A stretch of 64,000 bases of DNA. It comes from Maribacter sp. MMG018. GTDB lineage: Bacteria; Bacteroidota; Bacteroidia; Flavobacteriales; Flavobacteriaceae. The stretch is from contig NZ_JAGJEC010000001.1 of assembly GCF_018100785.1 (NCBI RefSeq), positions 620,001 to 684,000 on the forward strand. The letters are read 5' to 3'. A program made the translations under genes and the position numbers. Below the pieces are notes generated by a model, which worked only from the letters and a program-made list of their open reading frames with translations, ran no database searches and was not told the origin of the DNA. This document shows, piece after piece, positions 17,343 through 26,643 of the stretch (its first letter is position 1; each line of letters opens with the position of its first letter).

Positions 17343-18980
17343 ATGAGGTCTTTTCGATTCTGTCTGTTTCTATTGTTTCCATTTTTTTCTTTGATGGGCC
17401 AATCTTCTTCTGGTGATGTGGAACAATGGACAACCCTCGAGATTACCCTGACCTCAAATGAACAATACAAGAACCCCTACACCGATGTTGATGTTTGGGC
17501 AATCTTTTACGATGACAAAAACCACGAATTTATAAGGCCTGCCTTTTGGGACGGCAACAATATCTGGAAAGTACGCTTTGCGCCCCCTACCGGTAATGTC
17601 GAATGGAAGTGGAAATCATTTGCTTCGAATCAAAAAGATGTTGGCCTACAAGGGCAATCGGGCTCTTTTAGGTCCGTACCCCATTCGGGCACGAACAAGT
17701 TGCTAAAAAACGGGCTTCTGACCATGTCCGAAGGCCATCGAAGTATAGTTCAACACTCCGGAAAACCTTTTTTAATGGTTGCCGATACGCCATGGGCCAT
17801 ACCCTTTCGTGCAAGTGTCGAACAAGTAGAGATCTATGCAAAAGACCGGCAAGAAAAAGGCTTCAATACCGTGTTGTTGATGACCTTGCAACCAGACATG
17901 AAAGCTGAGGGACCCAACAAGCGCAATACCGAACAGGGGTTTAAAAGGGCATTTAAAGACTTGTCGAAAGGTAGTTTAAACCAAATGAACATCGACTACT
18001 TTCAATACTACGATAAAATCATAACCACTCTTATAGCGCATGAGATAGTTCCTGTACACCAACCTGTTTTTCATGGCTTCGGATGGAAAGGGCTCGAGGT
18101 TTTGGGAAGGTCTATAAACCCCAAGGAATATGAACGCTACTGCAAATACCTACTGGCCCGTTATGGAAGTCTTCCGGCCATTTGGCTGTTAGGCGGAGAC
18201 CATAACGGCAAAGACCCCGGGATACTTGAAAGCGGGGAAATGCTCGAAAAATGGGATTGTTATGCACAACCCACAGGTATACATTACAACCCTTGTGACG
18301 ATTACTTGGCCTCTTGGGCAAAAGAAGATAGCGACCATTGTTTTCATTACAACAAAACATATCAAGAAAAAGAATGGCTCGATTTTCAATGGGCATAGAC
18401 CGGCCATAACGGAGAACATCTCTACCATAAAGTAGAGCGCATGTACGCCAATATACCAATAAAAGGAAGCGCAAATGGCGAACCTACCTACGAGGGTATG
18501 GGAAATGGCCAAAATGGTCTAGGTTGGTGGCAGGGAGAAGAGGCATGGACGCAACTGATGCACGGGGGCACTATGGGTGTGGTGTACGGTGCGGCCACTC
18601 TTTGGCAATGGAAGGTTTCTCCAACAGAAAAAGGTTGGGACTCATGGACGGACCAAGCAACTTCATGGAAAGAGGCCATGGCAATGGAAGGCTCTATGTA
18701 TGTAGGGCTTGTGGGTAAAATTTTAAAGGATTATGACCTAACGGATATAGAAAAACGATTTGACCTCGCCCAGGGCAAACCCTTGTTGGCCAAAAAAGAC
18801 CAGCTTTATATTTCGTACCTCAATGAAGGGGGGGCTATAGATATTCCGAGTGTTCCTTTAGGTCTAGAATATTATTGGGCGAACCCCAAAACAGGAAAAA
18901 CAACACCAAGAAAAAAAGTGGTACAGACTACTTTTAGGTCTCCCGACACCAACCCTTGGGTACTTATAATCGGCAAATGA
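17343..18980 (+). pseudogene. DUF5060/DUF4038 apiosidase-like glycosidase split by one in-frame TAG
   Basis: The reading frame is continuous from ATG 17343 to TGA 18978-18980 (545 codons) except for TAG at 18396-18398 (codon 352). Before it are a signal peptide (ends FFSLMGQ), a DUF5060 beta domain (about 26-115) and the DUF4038 TIM-barrel front half (LMVADTPWAIPFRAS, GFNTVLLMTLQPD, IWLLGGDHNG, WLDFQWA). After it the frame resumes at once with TGHNGEHLYHKVERM, then NGEPTYEGM, which carries a likely catalytic Glu. Gln is expected at the stop (CAG to TAG). A truncated product would lack the second half of the active site. Remnant, recent nonsense mutation, or base-call error. Confidence 0.8.
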
Positions 18981-18992
18981 TGTTAATTATGG

Positions 18993-20840
18993 TTATTCTA
19001 CAGATTTTGCCCCGTTAACAATATCGAACATCTTTCCCAAATAGACCAACCTAGAACCCTTTTCAATATCAGTGAACTTTTTACTATGGGCAGGAATGAT
19101 CTTTAAATCACCATCGGGCGTTTTAAGAAATAGCGGTATAATTTCCGTATCTGCCTTTGTTATCTCTATTAAGCCCTCGTAATGTTCCGTATCGTTAAGT
19201 TCAATTTCATGGATTACAGGATATTTTCTGGCCGTTTCGGATAATTTTATAAAATCGTCGGTATGGGAAAACAATCCTTCCTTCGGATTGTTTTCGGGAT
19301 CGTTCATTTCATCGGAATCTACCAACCTAAACGAACCATATTCCCCAAATTGTTTCTTAAACTTGTCAATGGCGTATTTGTTTATTTCAGAGTTTCCCGT
19401 AAGTGCCATTAGATAGCCCACATCGTTCAACTCTATATTGTCCGACAAGTTATCCGAATAGATGTTGGCTACAATGGCCTCCAACCCCTGTTTTTTTGCC
19501 TTTTCTATATTGGTCTGGTTATTGTCTATAAGTACCACATGGCGGTTGTTCTTATGCAAATAATCCGCAATTAACCTAGACACCTTAGAGGCACCTATAA
19601 TAAGAACCCCTTCAGATTTTTCTAAGAACACCCCTAACAGCTTTGCCATAAAACGAGCGGTAGAGGCATTAAGCAAAACAGTGCCCAAAACGATCATAAA
19701 AACCAATGGTGTTATATATTCAGCGCCCGGTTCGCCCCTAGAAATCAATTTGGACCCAAACAGAGAGGCAATACCTGCGGCTACAATACCCCGAGGGCCT
19801 ACCCAACTGATAAACAATTTTTCCCTGAAATTAAGGTTAGACCCCATCGTACTTAAAAACACCCCCAAAGGCCTTACCACAAAAACCACGATGGCAAAAA
19901 GAATAAGGGTATTAAAGCTGTACAACAGCTCAAGTTCTGGCAAATTCATACTTGCGGATAGAAGTATAAAAAGCATGGAAATTAAAAGTATGCTCAGCGA
20001 CTCTTTAAAATAGAGCAGTTCTTTAATATTCGGCAATTGAGTATTTCCCATGACCATGCCCATAACCACTACTGCCAACAGCCCTGATTCATGTGCGAAC
20101 AATTCTGAAATGACAAAAACGGAAAGCACTACCGATAACGATACCACGTTTAATAAATAATGGGGTATATAGTTCTTTTTTATGGCCAAGGTTAGAGCGT
20201 GTGCGAAAGTAAAACCAAAAGTAAAACCCAACAATAAGACCTTTACAAATTCTAATAGACCGGTTTGGGTATACCCTTGTCCCTCGCCAATACTAATAAA
20301 TTCAAATACCAATACCGCCACCAAGGCTCCGATAGGATCTATAAGTATTCCCTCCCATTTTAATACGGCCGAAAGATCTTTCTTTAAAGGAATATTTCTA
20401 AGAATAGGAGTAATCACCGTTGGTCCGGTAACGATGATAAGCGCCGAAAACAAAAAAGATATTTGCCAAGTAAGTCCAAAGATAAAATGTGCCGCCGTGC
20501 CTGCTAAAAAAAAAGTAACGGCGCTTCCTACGGTAATAAGCTTGGTAATTACGGGCCCTACCCTAGTTACCTCTGAACGTTTTAAGGTAAGCCCCCCTTC
20601 GAACAAAATGACCCCAATTGCCAAAGAGACAAAGTGATATAGACTTTCCCCAAGAAAAAGGCCCTCTTTTTTATTCCAAATAGGTCTTATCAATTTTGTA
20701 CCGTCCTCCGTAAACAATGTAGATATCGGCCCCACCAATAGACCTATAAGAATAAGAGGTAAAATGGCCGGTAGTTTAAATCGCCATGCTACCCATTGTG
20801 CAATGATTCCAAGAATGATTATCCCAGCTAGTTCTACCAT
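18993..20840 (-). CDS. Monovalent cation:proton antiporter with C-terminal RCK/TrkA-type nucleotide domain
   Basis: This 615-residue protein exchanges H+ for Na+ or K+. About 12 hydrophobic helices fill residues 1-400 (start MVELAGIIILGIIAQWVAWRFKLP). Two marks are FEGGLTL, typical of NhaP-like transporters, and WVGPRGIVAAGIASLFG in the later half, typical of the CPA1/NhaP class. From about 412 a Rossmann domain starts (VLIIGASKVSRLIADYL, VVLIDNN) and a TrkA-C-like tail follows (540-615), so transport is probably gated by a nucleotide. Convergent with the broken glycosidase, 12 bp apart. Confidence 0.88.
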   Translation of the reverse strand: MVELAGIIILGIIAQWVAWRFKLPAILPLILIGLLVGPISTLFTEDGTKLIRPIWNKKEGLFLGESLYHFVSLAIGVILFEGGLTLKRSEVTRVGPVITKLITVGSAVTFFLAGTAAHFIFGLTWQISFLFSALIIVTGPTVITPILRNIPLKKDLSAVLKWEGILIDPIGALVAVLVFEFISIGEGQGYTQTGLLEFVKVLLLGFTFGFTFAHALTLAIKKNYIPHYLLNVVSLSVVLSVFVISELFAHESGLLAVVVMGMVMGNTQLPNIKELLYFKESLSILLISMLFILLSASMNLPELELLYSFNTLILFAIVVFVVRPLGVFLSTMGSNLNFREKLFISWVGPRGIVAAGIASLFGSKLISRGEPGAEYITPLVFMIVLGTVLLNASTARFMAKLLGVFLEKSEGVLIIGASKVSRLIADYLHKNNRHVVLIDNNQTNIEKAKKQGLEAIVANIYSDNLSDNIELNDVGYLMALTGNSEINKYAIDKFKKQFGEYGSFRLVDSDEMNDPENNPKEGLFSHTDDFIKLSETARKYPVIHEIELNDTEHYEGLIEITKADTEIIPLFLKTPDGDLKIIPAHSKKFTDIEKGSRLVYLGKMFDIVNGAKSVE

Positions 20841-21391
20841 AAAAAAAATTTAAAGCAAGATAGGTTTTAATATAGAAAAAAATCAACTCTGAAGAAAAAC
20901 CTTACCCATTGATGCAAATAACACACTATTGATCAAACGGGCACAAACAGTGTGGCGAATACCGTAAACGAGCCCAAAACAAAAACATTTCTCCCCTTTA
21001 GTCTATGCGGTTACCCTTTTTATCCACCGATTACAACGTATTGTATCTCCACGTTTTGTTCCTTAAAATGGGTTAATTATATTTCTGTGTCACAAAAAAA
21101 TGATATATCGTGAAAAACGGTCTTTTATATTTATTATAAATGCAAAACCGAAGAAAACTCTCACTAATTAGACAGAAAACCTTTTTTTTAAAAAAGACTT
21201 TTTTACTTTTGTCTCTAGTTTCCCCAAAAAACTCATTTTAAACAATCTATAAGGCTTTCTTCCTCAAAAATTTACAAAAAGTTCATACCTTAAATCCATA
21301 AATTTTTCAGTAAAATAACTTTTACTATTAAAAATGTTGATGGATTATAACGAGTTTTTTGATTTAAAAATAATGATGTTAATTTCATAGA
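20841..21391. other. 551-bp intergenic region upstream of the sensor kinase
   Basis: AT-rich and C-rich on the plus strand (for example, 21241-21300 has 13 C and 3 G). A candidate -7 box TACTTTTG (21204-21211) would give a leader of about 175 bases for the kinase. A T/A-tract palindrome lies at 21181-21196. No gene, tRNA or riboswitch fold was recognised. Confidence 0.4.
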
Positions 21392-24300
21392 ATGATCCGT
21401 CCTCTTAAACAAAACATCTTAAAGAAACCTATTCTAGTCGGTTTTGTGGTTTTCATAATTGTGTTGTGTTTTGCCCAGTTTTTTGTTTATCAAAGGTTCT
21501 TATTGCTAAAAAGTCTCGATCAAGAAGAAATAAACCTTCAGGCCCTAAGGGTAAAAGAGGGTCTGCTCAATGTTTTTAACCAAAGTTTCGCTACCACACA
21601 ATCTTTATCTTTTATAATAGGTAATTACGGGGTTCCTTCCGATTTTGACAGTATTTCACAACTATTGTTGGACTCAAACGATAAGATAGACGCTATAGAG
21701 CTTGTAAATAAAGAAGGTGTAATTACCCATGTATATCCGTTACAAGGCAATGACGTAACAGGATTTAATATCTTACAAGACTCTATTGGCAAACAGGGAG
21801 CGCTTAAAACAATAAAGCAAAAGGATTTTTTTCTCACAGGACCTATAAAATTAAAGCAGGGCGGATCAGGGTTTGTTGGCAGAACCCCCATATTTAAAAA
21901 CGGTTCTTTTGAAGGGTTTTCCGCTGCGGTCATCAAATTGTCCAGCTTTTTAAGTGCTATCCCTACCGACTCGGTAGGTAACGATCGTTTTTTGTATCAA
22001 TTAGCAAAAATTAACCCCGATAAATCGGAAGAAGTCTTTTTTTCCTCCAAAAAAATCGATGTAAAAAATGCTCAAAGTGTACCTATTACTTTAGGTAAAG
22101 GAGAATTAAAACTCTATGTGATATCGAATAACAGAACCACCCTATATACCATATTAATATTTTGTGTTCTAGGTTTCTTGCTCGCTATTATCGCCGGCCT
22201 ATTTGTTGTGTTCCTTATAAGGCAACCTAAAAAACTCAACAAAATGGTAGAGGAAAAAATTAAACTGTTCAAAGAAAGCGAGGAAAAATACAAAACCCTG
22301 ATAGAACAGGCTTCTGACGGAATATTTATTACCACAAATGAGGGAAAGATACTAGAGACCAACCTCAAAGGTTCACAAATGTTCGGATATTCGAAGGAAG
22401 AACTGTCAAATAAATACATCAAAGAGCTTCTTGCCCAGGGCGAGACCGAAAGATTACCCATTCAGTTCGCTGCCCTTAAGACAGGGCAGACCGTAAGGGC
22501 AGAACGGAAACTTATTACAAAAGACGGGCAAACTTTCTATGGTGAGGTAAAATCTAAAATGCTTCCCAACAACACCGTCTTAGGAATCGTAAGAGATACT
22601 ACCGAGAGAAAGAAACTAGAGTTGATCGCAGAGAACAACTTACAGAAGTTCAGCATGGCCTTTAACACTCGTACGATAGGTATGGCCATTTTTGACCAGC
22701 ACCTAAACTTTGTAGATGCCAATGCCTACTTTTTAGAGCTGATAGGATACCCCCTACATGAAATAAAAGGAAAAAGAATAAGGGATATAGGTCCTCTTGC
22801 CAAAGACCAGGATTCTAAACTGGAAGAGGCGCTACAATCATTGAAATTACATGGTCGATTCTCTTCGTTGGAAATTGAGCTCCTTCCAAGAAATAGTACT
22901 ATAGTTCATTTGTTGGCTTCTGCGGAAACCTATACGTATAACGGGGAAACGCATATTTTAGCTACTTACGTAGATAGAACAGAGGCAAAAAAAGCTCAAA
23001 TAAAAATGGCTCAAAGTGAAAACAAGTACAGAGAGCTAACAGAGCGGATCTCTGATGCCTATGTAGCATTTGACAAAGACTGGAACTTTGTTTATATAAA
23101 TGCCAGAGCGGCAAGAATAATAGATAAAAAGCCAGATGATGTATTGGGCAAAAACATGTGGGAAGAGTTTCCGGAGTTTGCCAATTCCCCCGCCTTCTCT
23201 GTGTTCAACAACTCGTTAAAAAATCAGAAATACGCCTATTTAGAACATCATAACAATGAGTTTAACAGTTGGCTGGCAATTCATGTTTATCCGTCACCTA
23301 GTGGTTCTACTGTTTACTTTAGAAATATTACCAGGAAAAAATTAGCAGAAAAAGAAAACCAAAAACTGTTGTCCATTATAGAGAACAGTCTTGGGTTTAT
23401 AGGTTCTTCAGATTTGGAAGGCACCTCTGTTTACATAAACGATGCCGGTAAAAAATTGGTCGGCCTAACTCCCGAAAACGACCTCTCTAACATATCTGTT
23501 TTCGACTTCTTTTCAGAAGAATCTAAAGAAATCATCTATAATGAATACCTGCCACTTATTCACGAAAAAGGTTCGTGGAACGGAGAAGTATATCTTAAAA
23601 ACCTGAAAACGAACAAATACGTACCTGTAGAGTTTTCCGCTTTTATCATTACCGATAGAGAAACCAAAGAACCTATTGGCATCGGAGCGGTAGCCTTTGA
23701 CCTATCGGAAAGGAAAAAAACAGAAAAAGAGATCTTGTCGTTACAATCGAAAATGGATGCTGCAATACGCATAGGTAAGATAGGCTATTGGAGTTGGGAC
23801 ATAAAAACAGAAACCATAGATTGGTCCGACAGAATGTATGAAATATATGATGTTGAACCAGGAACGGTCATAGACGCTCCGTTTTCTCGAACATTGATCC
23901 ATAAAGATGATATAGATTTTCATGACAGAATGTTGGCCCGCAACATCGAGGCCAGGGACCATTCTCCATTTAGCTACAGAATTGTTCAAAGAGACAATAC
24001 GGTAAAACATGTATTGGTACAAATGGAAGTGGTAATGGATGAGAACGGCGTTCCTATTAGATACCAAGGTACCGCCGTAGACATAACATCTCAAAAAGAA
24101 GCTGAAAAGGCCCTAAGGGAAACACAAGAAAAGTTCTCAAAGGCATTCTATACCAACCTGATAGGAATGTTCATACTTGACAAGGGCAGAAAAATAGTCG
24201 AGGTAAACTCTAGGGCCTGTACTATTCTGAACAGTACTAGAGAAACCCTATTGGGCCACACTATAATGGAATCGGGAACATTAAGCATAAACAATAATGA

Positions 24301-25207
24301 TTCTTTGTTGTCGGGTCAACTTTGGGAGATTTTTCTAGAAAACAAAGAGGTTAAGAACGAGGAGTTTAAAGTTACCCTACAAAACGGCAAAGTAATATCT
24401 ATATTACTATCTATAGAGTCTTTAATGCTCGAAGGTGTAGAACATTATTTGGTTACCATAGTCGACAATACCAAACGAAAAGAAGCCGAAGAACTTCTTG
24501 AGGAGCAAAATGTAGAACTTAAAAAAACAAATTCTGAACTAGATAGTTTTGTCTATAGTGCCTCTCATGAGTTGCGGGCACCGTTAACCTCTGTAATGGG
24601 GTTGATACAAATTATGATGGACGAGCAACAAGAATCCCATTGTGTTCATCAATTACAAATGATGGAAAACTCCATCACAAGATTAGACGATTTTATCAAA
24701 GAAATTATTGCGTTTTCACGTAATAGAAATTTAGAGGTTCAATTAGATGAAATAGATTTTCATGATTTGATCGACGACGTTCTAGAAAGTCTGTGGTACC
24801 TTAAAAACATACAGGCCATTACATTTGTCAAGGACATTAAAAACGATGTACCCTTTATCTCGGATAAAAAAAGAGTAATGGTTCTATTGAACAATCTTAT
24901 CTCAAATGCCATTAAGTACCACGACATTGATAAAGACAACCCTACCGTCTGGATCAATATTAGAACGTCTCAGCAAAATGTTGTAATAGAAATAAAGGAT
25001 AATGGGCCCGGCATAGAAAAAGAGCTTCAAAACAAAATATTCGATATGTTCTACCGAGTTTCTGCAAAAGTAATGGGTTCTGGTATCGGGTTATATATAG
25101 TTAAAGAAATTTTAAATAAATTAGGGGGAAGTATAAACGTTGAATCTAAACCAAAAAAAGGTTCTTCTTTTATTATAACCGTACCAAACATAACCATTAA
25201 AAATTAA
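21392..25207 (+). CDS. Multi-PAS sensor histidine kinase with periplasmic CHASE-like sensor
   Basis: The domains of this 1271-residue inner-membrane kinase are, in order: TM1 (about 15-35), a CHASE-like extracellular domain (about 45-235, NKEGVITHVYPLQGNDVTG), TM2 (about 252-276), then six PAS modules (roughly 295-405, 415-525, 540-655, 660-780, 785-905 with PAC-type QYRGTAVD-like end, 912-1030), HisKA with His1059 (SASHELRAPLTS), and an HATPase with NNLISNAIKYHD, DNGPGIE and GSGIGLYIVKEIL. There is no receiver domain; the receiver is the next gene, three bases after the stop. Signal unknown. Many PAS modules suggest multiple internal cues. Confidence 0.92.
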   Translation: MIRPLKQNILKKPILVGFVVFIIVLCFAQFFVYQRFLLLKSLDQEEINLQALRVKEGLLNVFNQSFATTQSLSFIIGNYGVPSDFDSISQLLLDSNDKIDAIELVNKEGVITHVYPLQGNDVTGFNILQDSIGKQGALKTIKQKDFFLTGPIKLKQGGSGFVGRTPIFKNGSFEGFSAAVIKLSSFLSAIPTDSVGNDRFLYQLAKINPDKSEEVFFSSKKIDVKNAQSVPITLGKGELKLYVISNNRTTLYTILIFCVLGFLLAIIAGLFVVFLIRQPKKLNKMVEEKIKLFKESEEKYKTLIEQASDGIFITTNEGKILETNLKGSQMFGYSKEELSNKYIKELLAQGETERLPIQFAALKTGQTVRAERKLITKDGQTFYGEVKSKMLPNNTVLGIVRDTTERKKLELIAENNLQKFSMAFNTRTIGMAIFDQHLNFVDANAYFLELIGYPLHEIKGKRIRDIGPLAKDQDSKLEEALQSLKLHGRFSSLEIELLPRNSTIVHLLASAETYTYNGETHILATYVDRTEAKKAQIKMAQSENKYRELTERISDAYVAFDKDWNFVYINARAARIIDKKPDDVLGKNMWEEFPEFANSPAFSVFNNSLKNQKYAYLEHHNNEFNSWLAIHVYPSPSGSTVYFRNITRKKLAEKENQKLLSIIENSLGFIGSSDLEGTSVYINDAGKKLVGLTPENDLSNISVFDFFSEESKEIIYNEYLPLIHEKGSWNGEVYLKNLKTNKYVPVEFSAFIITDRETKEPIGIGAVAFDLSERKKTEKEILSLQSKMDAAIRIGKIGYWSWDIKTETIDWSDRMYEIYDVEPGTVIDAPFSRTLIHKDDIDFHDRMLARNIEARDHSPFSYRIVQRDNTVKHVLVQMEVVMDENGVPIRYQGTAVDITSQKEAEKALRETQEKFSKAFYTNLIGMFILDKGRKIVEVNSRACTILNSTRETLLGHTIMESGTLSINNNDSLLSGQLWEIFLENKEVKNEEFKVTLQNGKVISILLSIESLMLEGVEHYLVTIVDNTKRKEAEELLEEQNVELKKTNSELDSFVYSASHELRAPLTSVMGLIQIMMDEQQESHCVHQLQMMENSITRLDDFIKEIIAFSRNRNLEVQLDEIDFHDLIDDVLESLWYLKNIQAITFVKDIKNDVPFISDKKRVMVLLNNLISNAIKYHDIDKDNPTVWINIRTSQQNVVIEIKDNGPGIEKELQNKIFDMFYRVSAKVMGSGIGLYIVKEILNKLGGSINVESKPKKGSSFIITVPNITIKN

Positions 25208-25210
25208 ATT

Positions 25211-25603
25211 ATGAGTCCTAAAAAAGTACTCTTAATAGATGATTCTGAAATAGATAATTACATCAACAAGGCCGTTCTTTCGAAATCGGAACTTGTTTCG
25301 GAAATTACCATAAAAACCTCTGGGGCAGACGCACTTAAATATTTGGAAAGTGCTAACGAAGACTCTTTCCCGGATATCATTTTCTTGGATATAAGAATGC
25401 CCGGCATGGACGGCTTTGAGTTTATGGAACACTATATTAAATTACCCGAAAACCTAACGGGCCAATGCAAAGTCTTTGTGCTCAGTTCTTCTATAGACCC
25501 TGTAGATATTGAAAAATCTAACAGTTACAAAGAAATTGAAAAGCACTTGACCAAACCACTTGCACACCACCCGATAGAAAAATTGGTGCTATTTCATGAT
25601 TAA
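25211..25603 (+). CDS. Single-domain response regulator (receiver only)
   Basis: The 130-residue protein is a bare CheY-like receiver: acidic pair Asp10/Asp11 (LLIDDSE), phospho-acceptor Asp60 (FLDIRMPGMDG), the conserved Ser in FVLSSS and the Lys in LTKPL. There is no output domain, so it must act by protein contact or as a phosphate relay. It follows the PAS kinase at three bases and is certainly its partner in expression. Confidence 0.93.
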   Translation: MSPKKVLLIDDSEIDNYINKAVLSKSELVSEITIKTSGADALKYLESANEDSFPDIIFLDIRMPGMDGFEFMEHYIKLPENLTGQCKVFVLSSSIDPVDIEKSNSYKEIEKHLTKPLAHHPIEKLVLFHD

Positions 25604-25751
25604 AACCAAGGCTTTATAAAAAGGCGCGGTCGATCATATCGACTTTAAATTTATAACAAACAACCTGTTTCTTAGAGTTAAAAACTCTTAAATAGTACCT
25701 GATTATATACATTTTGGTTAATTTTCCGAATTTATTATTTCTTTTTACACA

Positions 25752-26618
25752 ATGCATCTATACCCTATAGAGACAGGTAATTTTAAGTTGGACGGTGGTG
25801 CCATGTTCGGAGTGGTACCCAAAACTTTGTGGCAAAGAACGAACCCTGCAGACAACAATAATCTTATAGATATAGCCGCGAGAAGCCTTTTAATAGAAGA
25901 CGGCAACCGTCTAATTCTGATAGATACGGGATTGGGAAACAAGCAATCGGACAAGTTTTTTGGCTATTACCACAGGTGGGGAGATTTTTCGTTGGATGAT
26001 TCCCTTGCCAAGGCAGGTTTTCACCGAAACGATATTACCGATGTGTTTATGACCCATCTTCACTTTGACCATTGTGGGGGCTGTATTCAATGGAACAAAG
26101 ACCGTACAGGTTTTGAACCTGCTTTTAAAAATGCGTCTTTTTGGACGAACAAAAAACACTGGAAATGGGCAACAGAACCAAACGCCAGGGAGAAGGCCTC
26201 GTTCTTAAAAGAGAACTTGATTCCTATGCAAGAAAGTGGTCATTTAAAATTCATCGATACCCCTAGTTCGACAAGCACCTTTGTCAAAAACACGGAATTC
26301 AATTTTGATATTTTATTTGTGGATGGCCATACCGAAAAACAAATGTTGCCTCAACTACGCTACAAAGAAAAAAATATTGTTTTTGTAGCAGATCTTATTC
26401 CTACCGTTGGCCATATTCCATTACCATATGTTATGGGCTATGACACAAGGCCCTTAAAAACACTTTCAGAAAAAGAAATCTTTTTAAATGAGGCCGTAGA
26501 CAAAAACTACTATCTGTTTTTTGAACACGATGCACACAACCAATTGTGTACCTTAAAAAGAACAGAAAAAGGTGTTGTTCTTGATAAGACCTATACCTTT
26601 GACGAAATTTTTAATTAA
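25752..26618 (+). CDS. Metallo-beta-lactamase-fold hydrolase
   Basis: This 288-residue hydrolase binds metal through THLHFDHCGG (HxHxDH). Other metal-site candidates are the His of VDGHTEKQM, the Asp of FVADLIPT and the final His of FEHDAHN. It has no signal peptide, so it is cytosolic. Family members include lactonases and other esterase-like enzymes; the substrate cannot be told from this sequence. It stands alone, 149 bp after the response regulator and 26 bp before the S8 peptidase. Confidence 0.85.
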   Translation: MHLYPIETGNFKLDGGAMFGVVPKTLWQRTNPADNNNLIDIAARSLLIEDGNRLILIDTGLGNKQSDKFFGYYHRWGDFSLDDSLAKAGFHRNDITDVFMTHLHFDHCGGCIQWNKDRTGFEPAFKNASFWTNKKHWKWATEPNAREKASFLKENLIPMQESGHLKFIDTPSSTSTFVKNTEFNFDILFVDGHTEKQMLPQLRYKEKNIVFVADLIPTVGHIPLPYVMGYDTRPLKTLSEKEIFLNEAVDKNYYLFFEHDAHNQLCTLKRTEKGVVLDKTYTFDEIFN

Positions 26619-26643
26619 CAACAAACAACTTTAATTACTTTAT

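Noticed and set aside
18396-18398. TAG recoding or readthrough (e.g. an alternative genetic code) at the glycosidase stop
   Set aside because: TAG ends several ordinary genes in the window at natural ends, so it is a normal stop. No suppressor tRNA or special context was seen.
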